Shown: piece after piece, positions 34,461 to 42,748 of the stretch | Numbering within the stretch: the first letter of the stretch is position 1 | Layout of the letters: each line of letters begins with the position of its first letter | From: JAGVDM01 sp964642315 | Lineage (GTDB): Bacteria > Patescibacteriota > Gracilibacteria > Peribacterales > Peribacteraceae | Reading direction: 5' to 3' | Assembly (NCBI GenBank): GCA_964642315.1 | Contig: CAZXOG010000002.1 | Coordinates: 62,001 to 126,000 of the forward strand | DNA length: 64,000 nt | The notes under the pieces: model-generated | Told to the model about the DNA's origin: nothing | What the model saw: only the letters and a program-made list of their open reading frames with translations | Database searches by the model: none | Translations under genes and position numbers: made by a program

Positions 34461-35510
34461 TCAGTGTGCTGCCGCTTTCGTTCTGGCACGGCGACTCAGC
34501 TCGACGTAGTTCACGTAGGAGAGCTTGCGCTGGTCGGGTGGCAGTGTACGACCGTCCTGGAGCATGGTGAAGAGGAAGGCGTCGCAACCGGCACCGGAGC
34601 CGTAGGAAACGAGGAGGATTCGCTGGTCCTTCTTTGCCTGCTGCAGCACGTGCGCGAGTCCGATCATGGAGCAGGCGCTGTAGGTGTTGCCGATGTGCGG
34701 CACGATGAACCCGTGCTCCATTTGTTCGCGGGTGAAGCCGCATTCCTTCGCGATCCGCGAGGGGAATTTGCCGTTCGGCATGTGGAAGACGACGTGCTGG
34801 AAGTCCTTCGGGGCCATGCCTGTTTCCTCCAGGATGCCCTGCACGGTCGTTCGCACGTGGTGGAAGTAGCCCGGATCGCCCGTGAACCGGCCACCGTGGC
34901 TGGGGTAGGCGCTCCCGTTCGCGCGCCAGAAATCCGGCGTGTCGGTGGTGAAGGAGAGCGTCCTGTCGATGCGGCAGAGGGTGTTCTTCGCCTGTTCGGG
35001 CCCGATTACCATCGCCGCCGCCCCGGCCGCCGCCGTGTATTCCAGCGCGTCGCCGGGCTTTGCCTGCGCGGTGTCGCTGCCGATCGCGAGGCCGTAGCGG
35101 ATCTGCTTGCAGCGGACGAACGCATCCACAATCTGCATGCCGGCGGTGCCGGCCTTGCAGGCGAATTCCAGGTCCGCGCAGTGGGAGAACGGGTGCACCC
35201 CGAGCGCGTCGGCAACCATGCCACTCGTGGGCTTCACCGCATAAGGGTGGCTCTCCGATCCCACGAAGACAGCGGAGATTTCCGCCGGTTTGATTTTGGC
35301 AGTCTCGATCGCTTGCCTGCCTGCCTCAAAGGCCAATGTGAACGCATCCTCGCCCTCCGCGGGGACGGTTTTCTCTTCCACTCCGATGCCGCCCACGACC
35401 GCGGCACCGTCCTGCTGCCAGTGCAGGGCGATATCCGTGACGCGGATCCGTTTGTTCGGCAGGCACATGCCGAAGCCGATGATGGCCGATCGGGGATTTT
35501 CCGGTGCCAT
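34461..35510 (-). CDS. Hydroxymethylglutaryl-CoA synthase, archaeal type
   Basis: Joins acetyl-CoA to acetoacetyl-CoA giving HMG-CoA. 349 aa, archaeal length. The nucleophilic cysteine lies in LEFACKAGTAGMQ, with the general-base glutamate in GGIGVEEKTVP and a conserved histidine in VVFHMPNGKFP. The ATG at 35510 gives the family N-terminus (SAIIGFGMCLPNKRI). A TATACT box lies 12 nt upstream, so an internal promoter may serve the last three genes. The open frame continues to 35765 without similarity. Confidence 0.93.
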   Translation of the reverse strand: MAPENPRSAIIGFGMCLPNKRIRVTDIALHWQQDGAAVVGGIGVEEKTVPAEGEDAFTLAFEAGRQAIETAKIKPAEISAVFVGSESHPYAVKPTSGMVADALGVHPFSHCADLEFACKAGTAGMQIVDAFVRCKQIRYGLAIGSDTAQAKPGDALEYTAAAGAAAMVIGPEQAKNTLCRIDRTLSFTTDTPDFWRANGSAYPSHGGRFTGDPGYFHHVRTTVQGILEETGMAPKDFQHVVFHMPNGKFPSRIAKECGFTREQMEHGFIVPHIGNTYSACSMIGLAHVLQQAKKDQRILLVSYGSGAGCDAFLFTMLQDGRTLPPDQRKLSYVNYVELSRRARTKAAAH

Positions 35511-35608
35511 GAGGTCCGCGCGAGTATACCTTCTTCCGGCTGTCTGTACGAAAAAGTTGTCAGGTTTTCTTGTCTTCGGTGAGGGGGCGCACACATCCCT
35601 GCACTTTC

Positions 35609-36817
35609 TCACCGCGCCATCTTCTTGTGCGACGACGCGAGCGTATGGCTCGCCTGCGCCGCGAGCAGGGAGATTTCCCCTGCGAGCACCGCAGCGCCGA
35701 TGCTTTCGGCAAGCTGCGTGCGCGGGGGAAGTGATGTCTTCGGCCGCAGGAGCACATGCAGGCACTGTGACTGTGCGGGAAGGCCCGTGCCCCCGCCGCG
35801 GATGCCGACCAAAAGCGCGGGGAGGCGGACGGAGATGCGAATGCCGCCCCCCTCCGGCTCTACGGTGGTATCCGCGAGCGATCCCTCCACCACATGTGCG
35901 CTGTCCTGCCCCGTTGCGAGGTAGACCGCCGCGACGACGTTCGCCGCGTGGAGGTTGGTGCCGATTGCGCCTGCAACCTTCGATCCGTGCTCGAGCTTGG
36001 CCTGCGCGGTGAGCAGTATCGCCTCCGGCGCGGACTTGAGGACGGAAGCGATCACCTCCGCCGGGATGGTTGCCGTAGCAGTCACGGCGTACCCCCGTCC
36101 ATGCTCGCGCGTCCGTGCGCTCGGTTTCTTATCACTATCCACGTTTCCTGCCACCGTGGCGAATTCCACGTTCTCCTTGGAATGTTCGAGCACCCATTCG
36201 CCGATTGCCTGTGCGGCGATCGTTACCATATTCATGCCCATGGCCTCGCCGGTATCGCAGGAGATCGTGAGGAACACGTGGTTGCCGGAGACGTCGATTG
36301 CGTAGGAGAGGATCGACAAGTGCCTGCTCGTTGCGGTTGCCACCGCCTTCCATTCATCCTCTTTCCCGCTGAGGAAAGCCATGAACGATCGTACACCATC
36401 AGTGTTGTTCACCCGGAATGCAAGGGACCGTGACGTGCCATGGTGTATGGATGTCACCGAGGCGCCTCCGGATTCCGAGAGTGCCTTGCACCCCCGGTTC
36501 ACGCTTGCGACGAGGGCGCCCTCGGTCGTCGCGAGCGGCACGTACGCCTCGATGCGTTCACCGGAACTGAGCGAGACCGCGAGCGGTCCCGCGAGCCCTA
36601 CGGGGAGCGGCACATGCCCGAACATCTGTTCGCAGTTCTTCTCTTCCGCACTGCCGATCCTCGCGCCGTCGGCGCGTGCGGATTCCAGCGGCGTGCCGAG
36701 TTCCCGCTCTATTCGCCTGCGGCGTTCGTCGCAGCGGTCAGCGGGGGAGAGGCCGTCGGGGAGCGAGCGGAGATCCATGAGTGGGTACGGAGCATGTGGG
36801 TAGGTCACGCTATCCAT
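35609..36817 (-). CDS. Hydroxymethylglutaryl-CoA reductase, class I
   Basis: NADPH-dependent reduction of HMG-CoA to mevalonate, the committed step. 402 aa. Class I (archaeal/eukaryotic) signatures: MFGHVPLPVGLAGPL, catalytic Glu in TTEGALVASVNRG, CDTGEAMGMNMV, catalytic Lys region SDKKPSA, IGTNLHAANVVAA and GGGTGLPAQ. No membrane anchor. Either the ATG at 36817 or the one at 36778 could be used. The former begins 2 nt after a 39-bp palindrome, which places a likely regulatory site at the first committed step. Confidence 0.94.
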   Translation of the reverse strand: MDSVTYPHAPYPLMDLRSLPDGLSPADRCDERRRRIERELGTPLESARADGARIGSAEEKNCEQMFGHVPLPVGLAGPLAVSLSSGERIEAYVPLATTEGALVASVNRGCKALSESGGASVTSIHHGTSRSLAFRVNNTDGVRSFMAFLSGKEDEWKAVATATSRHLSILSYAIDVSGNHVFLTISCDTGEAMGMNMVTIAAQAIGEWVLEHSKENVEFATVAGNVDSDKKPSARTREHGRGYAVTATATIPAEVIASVLKSAPEAILLTAQAKLEHGSKVAGAIGTNLHAANVVAAVYLATGQDSAHVVEGSLADTTVEPEGGGIRISVRLPALLVGIRGGGTGLPAQSQCLHVLLRPKTSLPPRTQLAESIGAAVLAGEISLLAAQASHTLASSHKKMAR

Positions 36818-36819
36818 TC

Positions 36820-36858
36820 AATACGGTATTCCGTATACAGTATACGGGATACCGTATT
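36820..36858. promoter_or_regulatory. 39-bp palindrome before HMG-CoA reductase
   Basis: Two 19-bp arms, AATACGGTATTCCGTATAC (36820-36838) and its inverse GTATACGGGATACCGTATT (36840-36858), with one mismatch and a 1-nt centre. Each arm is itself a small hairpin, so four CCGTAT half-sites alternate in orientation. It overlaps the stop codon of the decarboxylase gene and ends 2 nt before the reductase ATG. A TATACT box sits across its centre on the minus strand. It is probably an operator or mRNA-level switch; a small mobile palindromic repeat is the alternative. Confidence 0.8.
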
Positions 36859-37861
36859 AGATGGCGTGCGCTCCCGGGCCGACCTGCGACTCGAACACGG
36901 TGCACCCCTTTTCCGCGCGCGCGAACGACCGGATCTTCTCCGCGGCGTCATCCGTGCACACGAGGTGGACGGTTGGTCCTGCGTCCATCGTATACAACAC
37001 GGGAATGTGCTCGCTCTCGCGGAGCGCAGTGACGGCTTCCACGATCCTATGCGTATCATCCGAGAGGTAGTGGAGCGCGGGATTCTGCGTCTGCATTACG
37101 TTGTGCATGTCCCAGCAATCTTCCTCGGTCACTGCCTGGAGCCTCTCGAAATCTCGTGCGAGGATCGCCTCGATGCACTCCCGTTGCCGGCGGGAACGGA
37201 TGGCTTCGATACGCTTCGCGAAGTGTCGGCTCGTGTGCGCGCCGGCGTGGCCTTCGGTGGAGCCCACCTTCTTCTCCTCCGTGCTCGGGATCATCACGAT
37301 GTCGTGGAGGAGCCAGTGGTCTTCCGGCGCGATTTGCCGCGCCGCCGATGCGCCGATCGCCGGTCCTTCTCCGGCTTCCAGCGCCACGTATCCGCCAAAG
37401 AGGCTCCGTGCCGCGGAGCCGGAACCGAGACGTGCGATGATGCTTGTCTGCGCGTCTGTGAGTGGCGACTCATCTGTGATGAGCTGCCGGATCGCCTGCG
37501 CGAGCCCGCTGAACACGGCGGCGGAGGAGGCGAGGCCCACGGCGGGCGGAATGCGGGAATCAATGGATATCGCAAGGTTTCCCGGCAATGCGTGCGGCAC
37601 TCCGAGTGTTGCGAGGTATTGCCGGGTGAGCGTGATGACTCTCTCGAATCTCGCGAGGTGCTTGCCGGCCACCTCCCGTTCCTCTCCCATGGTGAACGAT
37701 CGTACCGAAAATGTTTCCGCGGGTTCCACCGTCACGCTGACGGTCGGTTCCCGGAGCGTCATGGAGAGCGAATCCGCCATCGGGAGGCGCAACGCGTCGT
37801 CCCGGTTGCCCCAGTACTTGATGAAGGCGATGTTCGGGGAGGAGATTGCAGTGATGCTCAT
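36857..37861 (-). CDS. Mevalonate (di)phosphate decarboxylase
   Basis: GHMP-superfamily decarboxylase giving isopentenyl diphosphate (or isopentenyl phosphate). 334 aa. Family landmarks: SPNIAFIKYWGNRD, VGLASSAAVFSGLAQA, GSGSAARSLFGGYV and catalytic Asp in TMDAGPTV. In the first motif the usual KYWGK reads KYWGN, losing a nearly invariant lysine; this could signal an altered phosphate preference. The ATG overlaps the stop of mevalonate kinase as ATGA, so they are translationally coupled. Confidence 0.9.
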   Translation of the reverse strand: MSITAISSPNIAFIKYWGNRDDALRLPMADSLSMTLREPTVSVTVEPAETFSVRSFTMGEEREVAGKHLARFERVITLTRQYLATLGVPHALPGNLAISIDSRIPPAVGLASSAAVFSGLAQAIRQLITDESPLTDAQTSIIARLGSGSAARSLFGGYVALEAGEGPAIGASAARQIAPEDHWLLHDIVMIPSTEEKKVGSTEGHAGAHTSRHFAKRIEAIRSRRQRECIEAILARDFERLQAVTEEDCWDMHNVMQTQNPALHYLSDDTHRIVEAVTALRESEHIPVLYTMDAGPTVHLVCTDDAAEKIRSFARAEKGCTVFESQVGPGAHAI

Positions 37862-38727
37862 ACGTGGAGGGGGAAAATATTAGCGCGGTTCGCGGTGATG
37901 AGTTTGGTCGGTGTTCCGAATGCGAGCACCATGCCGCCGCCTCCCGAGCGTGCTCCGGCACCTACCACTTTCGCCGCGCCGCCCGCCGCCTCGATCTGCG
38001 CGATGAGTTTTGCCGCCGGTTTCGGCACCACGCCGAGCGCTACTTGCGCGCGGTGGTGATCGCGAATGACGGCGCGGATATCCTCTTTGCCCTTCGCGAG
38101 CCGTTCCGTGCAGCGGCCGATCGCGTCGAGCGCCTGCCGCACGCGCGGTTCTTCCGCGCGTTCGCGCACCCATGCCACGAGTTTCGGTGTGGTCTCGTTC
38201 GGCGTGCCGGTATCGATGAGCACGGCGTCGGCGAGGAGGCCCTTTCCGAGTGCGATCGGTTGCGGTTCTTTCCCCTTACGGAAGAAGAGAGGTTTCTCCT
38301 CCCAGATCACGGCGAAATCGATGCCGCTGTGTCCCGGATTTACCCGGTCTTCCGTCGCGATGGCTTCCGCGCGCTTCCCTTCTCCAAGGACTGCGCGGGT
38401 CACGGCGACGATGAGCGCCGTGGAGGAGCCCAGGCCCTTCTGGAGCGGGATGCCGTTCTGGATAGAGAGCGTCCCCCGGAATGGTTCCCGGTGTTCTCCG
38501 AGGATGTGCACGATGGAACGGGCGTACTCTTCCCATTGTTCTCCGCCGGCGATCCCGGTCCACCGGATTTTCAAGCGCTGATCGGCAGCACCCTGCTGTT
38601 CTTCTCCCTGTTCGAATGTCGCCCGAAGCGTGAGCGGGGCTGGGACAGCGATGCCGGGGGATCCGAATACGACGGCGTATTCCCCCGAGAGGATGATCTT
38701 GCCCGGCGCCTGTCCCGTCTTCCGCAT
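37858..38727 (-). CDS. Mevalonate kinase (GHMP kinase)
   Basis: 289 aa. N-terminal APGKIILSGEYAVVFG, the GHMP phosphate loop QKGLGSSTALIVAV, the SGIDFAV segment typical of mevalonate kinases (catalytic Asp) and the C-terminal glycine loop GAGARSGGGGMVLAF. SGEYA rather than GEHA recalls phosphomevalonate kinases, but the SGID segment favours mevalonate kinase. The ATG at 38727 fits the family N-terminus; the longer frame to 38859 overlaps uppS. It starts 11 bp after uppS ends. Confidence 0.85.
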   Translation of the reverse strand: MRKTGQAPGKIILSGEYAVVFGSPGIAVPAPLTLRATFEQGEEQQGAADQRLKIRWTGIAGGEQWEEYARSIVHILGEHREPFRGTLSIQNGIPLQKGLGSSTALIVAVTRAVLGEGKRAEAIATEDRVNPGHSGIDFAVIWEEKPLFFRKGKEPQPIALGKGLLADAVLIDTGTPNETTPKLVAWVRERAEEPRVRQALDAIGRCTERLAKGKEDIRAVIRDHHRAQVALGVVPKPAAKLIAQIEAAGGAAKVVGAGARSGGGGMVLAFGTPTKLITANRANIFPLHV

Positions 38728-38738
38728 AGAGAGGGGTA

Positions 38739-39422
38739 TTATCCGCCGAACCGCCGTTTCCGCTCGCGGAATTCCCTGAGAATTTCTTCGAGCCGTTCCT
38801 TCGAGAGATCTGGGAAGAACTGCGGGATGAAGAACCACTCCGCGTACGTGCTCTGCCACAGGCAGAAGTTGCTCGTCCGCTGCTCGCCGGAGGTGCGAAT
38901 GATGAGGTCGATATCCGGGAGCTCCGGATGGTCAAGGTGCTCGCGGATCGCATCTTCCGTCGTCTCCGCTGCGGCGCTTCCGAGCCTCCGCACGGCGCGA
39001 ACCACCTCATCACGGCCGCCGTAATCCAGCGCGATGTGCAGCGTGAGGCCGGTGCAATCTGCCGTTTCCGTCTCGATTGCCGCCATGAGTTCCGCGAGCG
39101 ACGCAGGGATGCGGTTTTTGCGGCCCGAGTGGAGCAGGCGTGTGTTCTTTTCCGTAAAGCCCCTCCTTTCCTTCTGCAGGAAATTCTCGAGCATGCTCAT
39201 GAGCTTCTCAATCTCCTTCGGGTCGCGCTTCCAGTTCTCGGTGGAGAAGAGCCAGAACGTGAGCACGCCGATGTCCTCGCGGTTCCTGCACCATTCAATG
39301 ATTCCCTCAATGGTCTTTACGGCGCGCTCGTGGCCCTTCCACGGCTGCAGCATCTGCGCTCTGGCCCACCGCCGGTTGCCGTCAGGAATGATTGCCAGGT
39401 GGAGTTTCTGCACAATCGGCAT
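38739..39422 (-). CDS. uppS: Isoprenyl transferase (undecaprenyl diphosphate synthase)
   Basis: cis-Prenyltransferase making the long isoprenoid carrier for peptidoglycan and surface glycans. 227 aa. Catalytic aspartate D14 in IIPDGNRRWA; FSTENWKR; and the C-terminal RTSGEQRTSNFCLWQ-type motif that binds the homoallylic substrate. A TACAAT -10 box (39431-39436) ends 8 nt before the ATG, so this gene probably begins the seven-gene operon running to 32405. Linkage to the mevalonate genes indicates the carrier lipid as a main use of the pathway. Confidence 0.94.
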   Translation of the reverse strand: MPIVQKLHLAIIPDGNRRWARAQMLQPWKGHERAVKTIEGIIEWCRNREDIGVLTFWLFSTENWKRDPKEIEKLMSMLENFLQKERRGFTEKNTRLLHSGRKNRIPASLAELMAAIETETADCTGLTLHIALDYGGRDEVVRAVRRLGSAAAETTEDAIREHLDHPELPDIDLIIRTSGEQRTSNFCLWQSTYAEWFFIPQFFPDLSKERLEEILREFRERKRRFGG

Positions 39423-39461
39423 GCGTAGGCATTGTACAGAAGAGAGGCTTCTGCAGGGGAA

Positions 39462-39533
39462 GATTGTTCGGATTGCTCTATTGTTTCGCGCGTTGCGTAA
39501 CCATCTGCGTATCTCCCGAACAATGGAACAATT
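39462..39533. repeat. Dispersed palindromic repeat, copy 1
   Basis: Contains CTCTATTGTTTC (39476-39487) and CAATGGAACAATT (39521-39533) in the gap between idi and uppS, preceded by a partial GATTGTTCGGATTG. The same two words occur in the opposite order at 51146-51179. The A+T-rich half-sites stand out from the surrounding G+C-rich DNA. It may act as a terminator or be a small mobile palindromic element. Confidence 0.55.
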
Positions 39534-39559
39534 TCATAGTTTTTCAGTGTCTGCCGTTT

Positions 39560-40075
39560 TCAGGAACCAAAGAGCAGGGCCAGTGCCTCCGGGAACCATG
39601 GCGCGAATTTCTCCGGTTCCTCGTCGAGCTCCTGCTGCAGATCCTCGAGGCTGATCCATCGCCAGTGTTCTATTTCGCGCGGATCCGGCTGGACGGCCAC
39701 ATTATCATCGATCATGCCGACGAGCACCGTATCGTGTTCGTGCTCCGTGCCCCTCCCCGGGTCCGCTGCCTGGTACACGAACGATCCGACAACCTTGAGC
39801 GAGCAGGTGAATCCCATTTCTTCCTGCAGGCGCTTCTCCGCTGCTTTCACGATATCCTCGCCGTGCTGCGGGTGGCTGCAGCATGTGTTCGCCCATGCGA
39901 GCGGGAAGAGCGGTTTCTTGCCGCTCCGCTGCTGGAGGAGCACTTCGTTTCCGTCCTTGCGGAACACGAATACCGAGAACGCGCGATGGAGCGCGCCGTT
40001 CCCGCTGTGGGCGGCCATGATTTCCATCGTGCCTCCTGGCGTGCCGTCTTCATCGCAGAGGATGACGTGCCTCAC
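39560..40075 (-). CDS. idi: Isopentenyl-diphosphate delta-isomerase, type 1
   Basis: Nudix-fold isomerase interconverting IPP and DMAPP. With a GTG start at 40075 it has 171 aa and the E. coli-like N-terminus RHVILCDEDG; an ATG at 40174 would overlap the divergent mscS gene. The catalytic cysteine is C66 in NTCCSHP, and the metal-binding glutamates lie in the Nudix-like region LQEEMGF. It provides the two C5 units for uppS 137 bp downstream. It is separated from uppS by a palindromic repeat, so it may be a separate transcription unit. Confidence 0.88.
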   Translation of the reverse strand: MRHVILCDEDGTPGGTMEIMAAHSGNGALHRAFSVFVFRKDGNEVLLQQRSGKKPLFPLAWANTCCSHPQHGEDIVKAAEKRLQEEMGFTCSLKVVGSFVYQAADPGRGTEHEHDTVLVGMIDDNVAVQPDPREIEHWRWISLEDLQQELDEEPEKFAPWFPEALALLFGS

Positions 40076-40154
40076 GCTGCCATGTTCGCTGCAGGCGGAA
40101 ATCTTGGCAAGCGGTCTTGCAGGCTTCTCCCGTGCCGGGGCATACTCGCCCGCT

Positions 40155-41252
40155 ATGGCCACGGAACTCGCCACAGCGGTTCAGGGGGGCATCGACTGGT
40201 GCCAGCTGCTCCTCGCGTACGTGGTAGGTGACGGCTGGCTGAACGATGCCGTGTTCAGCGCGGTGGTATTCACGTGCGCGTGGGGAGCGCTCTGGCTCGT
40301 CAAGCATCAGGTGATTGCCCGTCTCTACCGTCTCGCGCAGCGCACGCGCAACGGCATTGACGATTTCCTCCTCGGGCTCGCGCACGGCGTCGGCGGGTTC
40401 TTCTTCCTCACGGTCGCGCTCTTTGCTTCCGTGCAGCATCTCGATCTCCCACGCGTGGTGGATATCGCCATTCGTGCGCTCTTCCTCTTTGCGCTCGTCC
40501 ACGAGGTGATCAAGTTCGCGGAGAAGGTGTTCGTCTTCTACTTCTCGCGGTCGCTGCGGCGGCACGGCAAGCCCGGGGCCGAAGCGAAGAACGTTTCCGC
40601 TGCCATCATCGTGATGGTCCGCATGGTGCTGTGGACGGTGGGGCTGCTCCTCATTCTCTCCAACCTGCACTTCAACGTGAATTCGCTCATCGCGAGCCTC
40701 GGTATCGGCGGGCTCGCAATCTCTCTCGCGCTCCAGAACGTCTTCAGCGACATCTTCAGCTCGTTCAGCATCGTGCTCGACAAGCCGTTCGAGGAGGGGG
40801 ATTTCATCGTTGTCGGCGATCACATGGGCACGGTGAAGCAGATCGGACTCAAGACCACGCGCATCGAGGCGCTCCATGGTGAGGAGATCATCATTTCCAA
40901 CAATGAGCTCACGAGCGCTCGCATCCAGAACTACAAGAAGCTCAACAAACGCCGCGTGCTCTTCACGCTCGGCGTCACGTTCGATACGGCGGTGGAGAAG
41001 CTCCGGGCGATCCCCGCGCTCATCGAGCGCATTATCCGGGCGCAGCCCAACGTGGAATTCGACCGCGTGTTTTTCCGCTCGATCGGCGATGCCAGTCTGC
41101 AGTTCGAGGTGGTGTACTACGTCCTCGCGAACGAGTACTTGCCCTCCGCGCAGGCGCGCCAGGATATCAATCTCAGCATCATGGATGTTTTCCGACGGGA
41201 GGGCATTTCCATGGCATTCCCGACGCAGACCGTTCACCTTGTCCGGGAGTAA
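40155..41252 (+). CDS. MscS-family mechanosensitive ion channel
   Basis: 365 aa. Predicted transmembrane helices lie near residues 25-50, 73-95, 102-125 and 148-170, followed by the pore-lining helix 3 (SLGIGGLAISLALQNVFSDIFSS, about 181-203) and the cytoplasmic beta domain beginning PFEEGDFIVVGDHMGTV. It would release solutes on hypo-osmotic shock. A CATACT -10 box ends 8 nt before the ATG. Divergent from idi. Confidence 0.92.
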   Translation: MATELATAVQGGIDWCQLLLAYVVGDGWLNDAVFSAVVFTCAWGALWLVKHQVIARLYRLAQRTRNGIDDFLLGLAHGVGGFFFLTVALFASVQHLDLPRVVDIAIRALFLFALVHEVIKFAEKVFVFYFSRSLRRHGKPGAEAKNVSAAIIVMVRMVLWTVGLLLILSNLHFNVNSLIASLGIGGLAISLALQNVFSDIFSSFSIVLDKPFEEGDFIVVGDHMGTVKQIGLKTTRIEALHGEEIIISNNELTSARIQNYKKLNKRRVLFTLGVTFDTAVEKLRAIPALIERIIRAQPNVEFDRVFFRSIGDASLQFEVVYYVLANEYLPSAQARQDINLSIMDVFRREGISMAFPTQTVHLVRE

Positions 41253-41291
41253 TTCTTTTCTCCTTCTGCCCCTGCGGAGTGTGCGGGGGCG

Positions 41292-41297
41292 TATACT
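41292..41297 (+). promoter_or_regulatory. -10 box of pdxST
   Basis: TATACT ending exactly 6 nt before the GTG start codon of pdxS; no convincing -35 box. The short 51-bp gap after mscS has no other feature. Confidence 0.6.
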
Positions 41298-41303
41298 CAC
41301 ACC

Positions 41304-42179
41304 GTGGAACCGCAGCGCAACACGCTCGGCGAAGATCTCGCCCGGATGCTCAAGGGCGGGGTGATCATGGATGTCACTACGCCGGAGCAGGCGAAGATCG
41401 CCGAAGCAGCCGGAGCGTGCGCCGTTATGGCGCTTGAGCGCATTCCGGCGGATATCCGCGCGCAGGGCGGCATAGCCCGCATGAGCGACCCGTCGCTCAT
41501 CCGGGCGATCCAGGGGAGCGTGTCTATCCCGGTGATGGCGAAGGTGCGCATCGGCCACACGGCGGAAGCGCGCATCCTCGAGGCGCTGGATATCGACTTC
41601 ATCGACGAGAGCGAGGTGCTCACGCCCGCTGACCCGTTCAGCCACATCGACAAGCGCCAGTTCCGCGTCCCCTTCGTCTGCGGCGCGGTGTCCCTTGGCG
41701 AGGCATTGCGGCGCATCGGCGAAGGTGCAGCGATGATCCGCACGAAGGGCGAGGCCGGCACGGGGAACGTGGTGGAGGCCGTGCGGCATATCAAGCTCAT
41801 CGCCCGCGAGATCCAGGCACTGCGAGGCATGACGCCGGCAAAGCTCAAGGCGTTCGCCGCGGCTGAACGTGCGGATATCGCGCTCGTCCGCCGCGTGCGC
41901 GAGGAGGGGTGCCTGCCGGTCGTCACGTTCGTGGCCGGCGGCGTCGCCACGCCCGCCGATGCCGCTCTCGTCATGCAGCTCGGCGCGGAGGGCGTCTTCG
42001 TCGGTTCGGGAATCTTCAAGTCGAGCGATCCCGCGCGCCGCGCGGCCGCTATCGTGCAGGCAACGGTGCGCTACGAAGATGCCAAACTCCTCGCAGATGT
42101 TTCCTCTGGTTTGGGGGAGGCGATGCCCGGCGAGGAGATCGACAAGCTCACGGTCACCATGCAGCAGCGTGGCCTCTAA
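41304..42179 (+). CDS. pdxS: Pyridoxal 5'-phosphate synthase subunit PdxS
   Basis: Synthase subunit that builds PLP from ribose-5-phosphate, glyceraldehyde-3-phosphate and ammonia. 291 aa, standard. The Schiff-base lysine is K80 in PVMAKVRIGH; the second conserved lysine lies in IRTKGEAGTGN. GTG start, with a -10 box 6 nt upstream. The 3' end overlaps pdxT by 11 bp. It supplies PLP to enzymes such as GlyA. Confidence 0.97.
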   Translation: MEPQRNTLGEDLARMLKGGVIMDVTTPEQAKIAEAAGACAVMALERIPADIRAQGGIARMSDPSLIRAIQGSVSIPVMAKVRIGHTAEARILEALDIDFIDESEVLTPADPFSHIDKRQFRVPFVCGAVSLGEALRRIGEGAAMIRTKGEAGTGNVVEAVRHIKLIAREIQALRGMTPAKLKAFAAAERADIALVRRVREEGCLPVVTFVAGGVATPADAALVMQLGAEGVFVGSGIFKSSDPARRAAAIVQATVRYEDAKLLADVSSGLGEAMPGEEIDKLTVTMQQRGL

Positions 42180-42744
42180 GCCGGATACCGTCGGCGTGCT
42201 GGCGCTCCACGGGGATTTTGCCGAGCATGGCGCAGTGCTCCGCAATCTCGGTTGCGCAGTGCGTGAGGTGCGGACAGTCGAGGATCTCCTCGGTCTTCAC
42301 CGCCTTGTCATTCCGGGCGGAGAGAGCACCGTGATTGGCATGCTCATGGAGCAATCCGGTTTGCTCGGTGCCATTCGCGAACGGGTTCTGCGCAGGGAAC
42401 TGCCGATCTTCGGCACCTGCGCCGGGGCGATCCTGCTCGCCCGCGAGGTGCGGGGGCAGGCGGTGCCGCCGCATCTTGGCGTGATGGATATCGCCGTGGA
42501 ACGCAACGCGTACGGGCGGCAGGCGCAGAGCTTTGCCGCCGACATTACGGTGCAGGGGGTTGGGGTGGTCCCTGTTTCCTTCATCCGTGCTCCGCGAATT
42601 ATCCGCACCGGCCCCGGTGTGCATGTCCTGGCATCGCACGGCGGGTACCCCGTGCTCGTTCGTCAGGATCGTCTGCTTGCAGCAACATTCCATCCGGAAG
42701 TGCGGGGCAGCGCCGCAGTGCACAGTCTGTTCCTGTTGCTTTAA
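42169..42744 (+). CDS. pdxT: Pyridoxal 5'-phosphate synthase glutaminase subunit PdxT
   Basis: Class I glutaminase giving ammonia to PdxS. 191 aa. Triad visible: C84 in FGTCAGAILL and His-x-Glu in TFHPEVRG near the C-terminus; the oxyanion motif PGGEST is intact. A GTG start at 42169 inside the end of pdxS gives the family N-terminus (VGVLALHGDFAEH) and implies translational coupling. Confidence 0.95.
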   Translation: MASKPDTVGVLALHGDFAEHGAVLRNLGCAVREVRTVEDLLGLHRLVIPGGESTVIGMLMEQSGLLGAIRERVLRRELPIFGTCAGAILLAREVRGQAVPPHLGVMDIAVERNAYGRQAQSFAADITVQGVGVVPVSFIRAPRIIRTGPGVHVLASHGGYPVLVRQDRLLAATFHPEVRGSAAVHSLFLLL

Positions 42745-42748
42745 GGTA

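Noticed and set aside
33621..35582. 653-codon plus-strand open frame
   Set aside because: Lies opposite thiolase and HMG-CoA synthase, both with complete catalytic motifs; composition is that of a shadow.
36440..38059. 539-codon plus-strand open frame crossing the palindrome
   Set aside because: Antisense to HMG-CoA reductase and the decarboxylase; no recognisable domain.
37858..38727. Reading the GHMP kinase as phosphomevalonate kinase
   Set aside because: SGEYA resembles that family, but the SGID segment and overall length fit mevalonate kinase, and the cluster needs one; kept as mevalonate kinase with the alternative noted.
40050..42245. 731-codon open frame on the minus strand opposite mscS and pdxS
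   Set aside because: It is antisense to two securely identified genes, has Arg/His/Asp-rich composition typical of G+C-rich shadow frames, and resembles no family.
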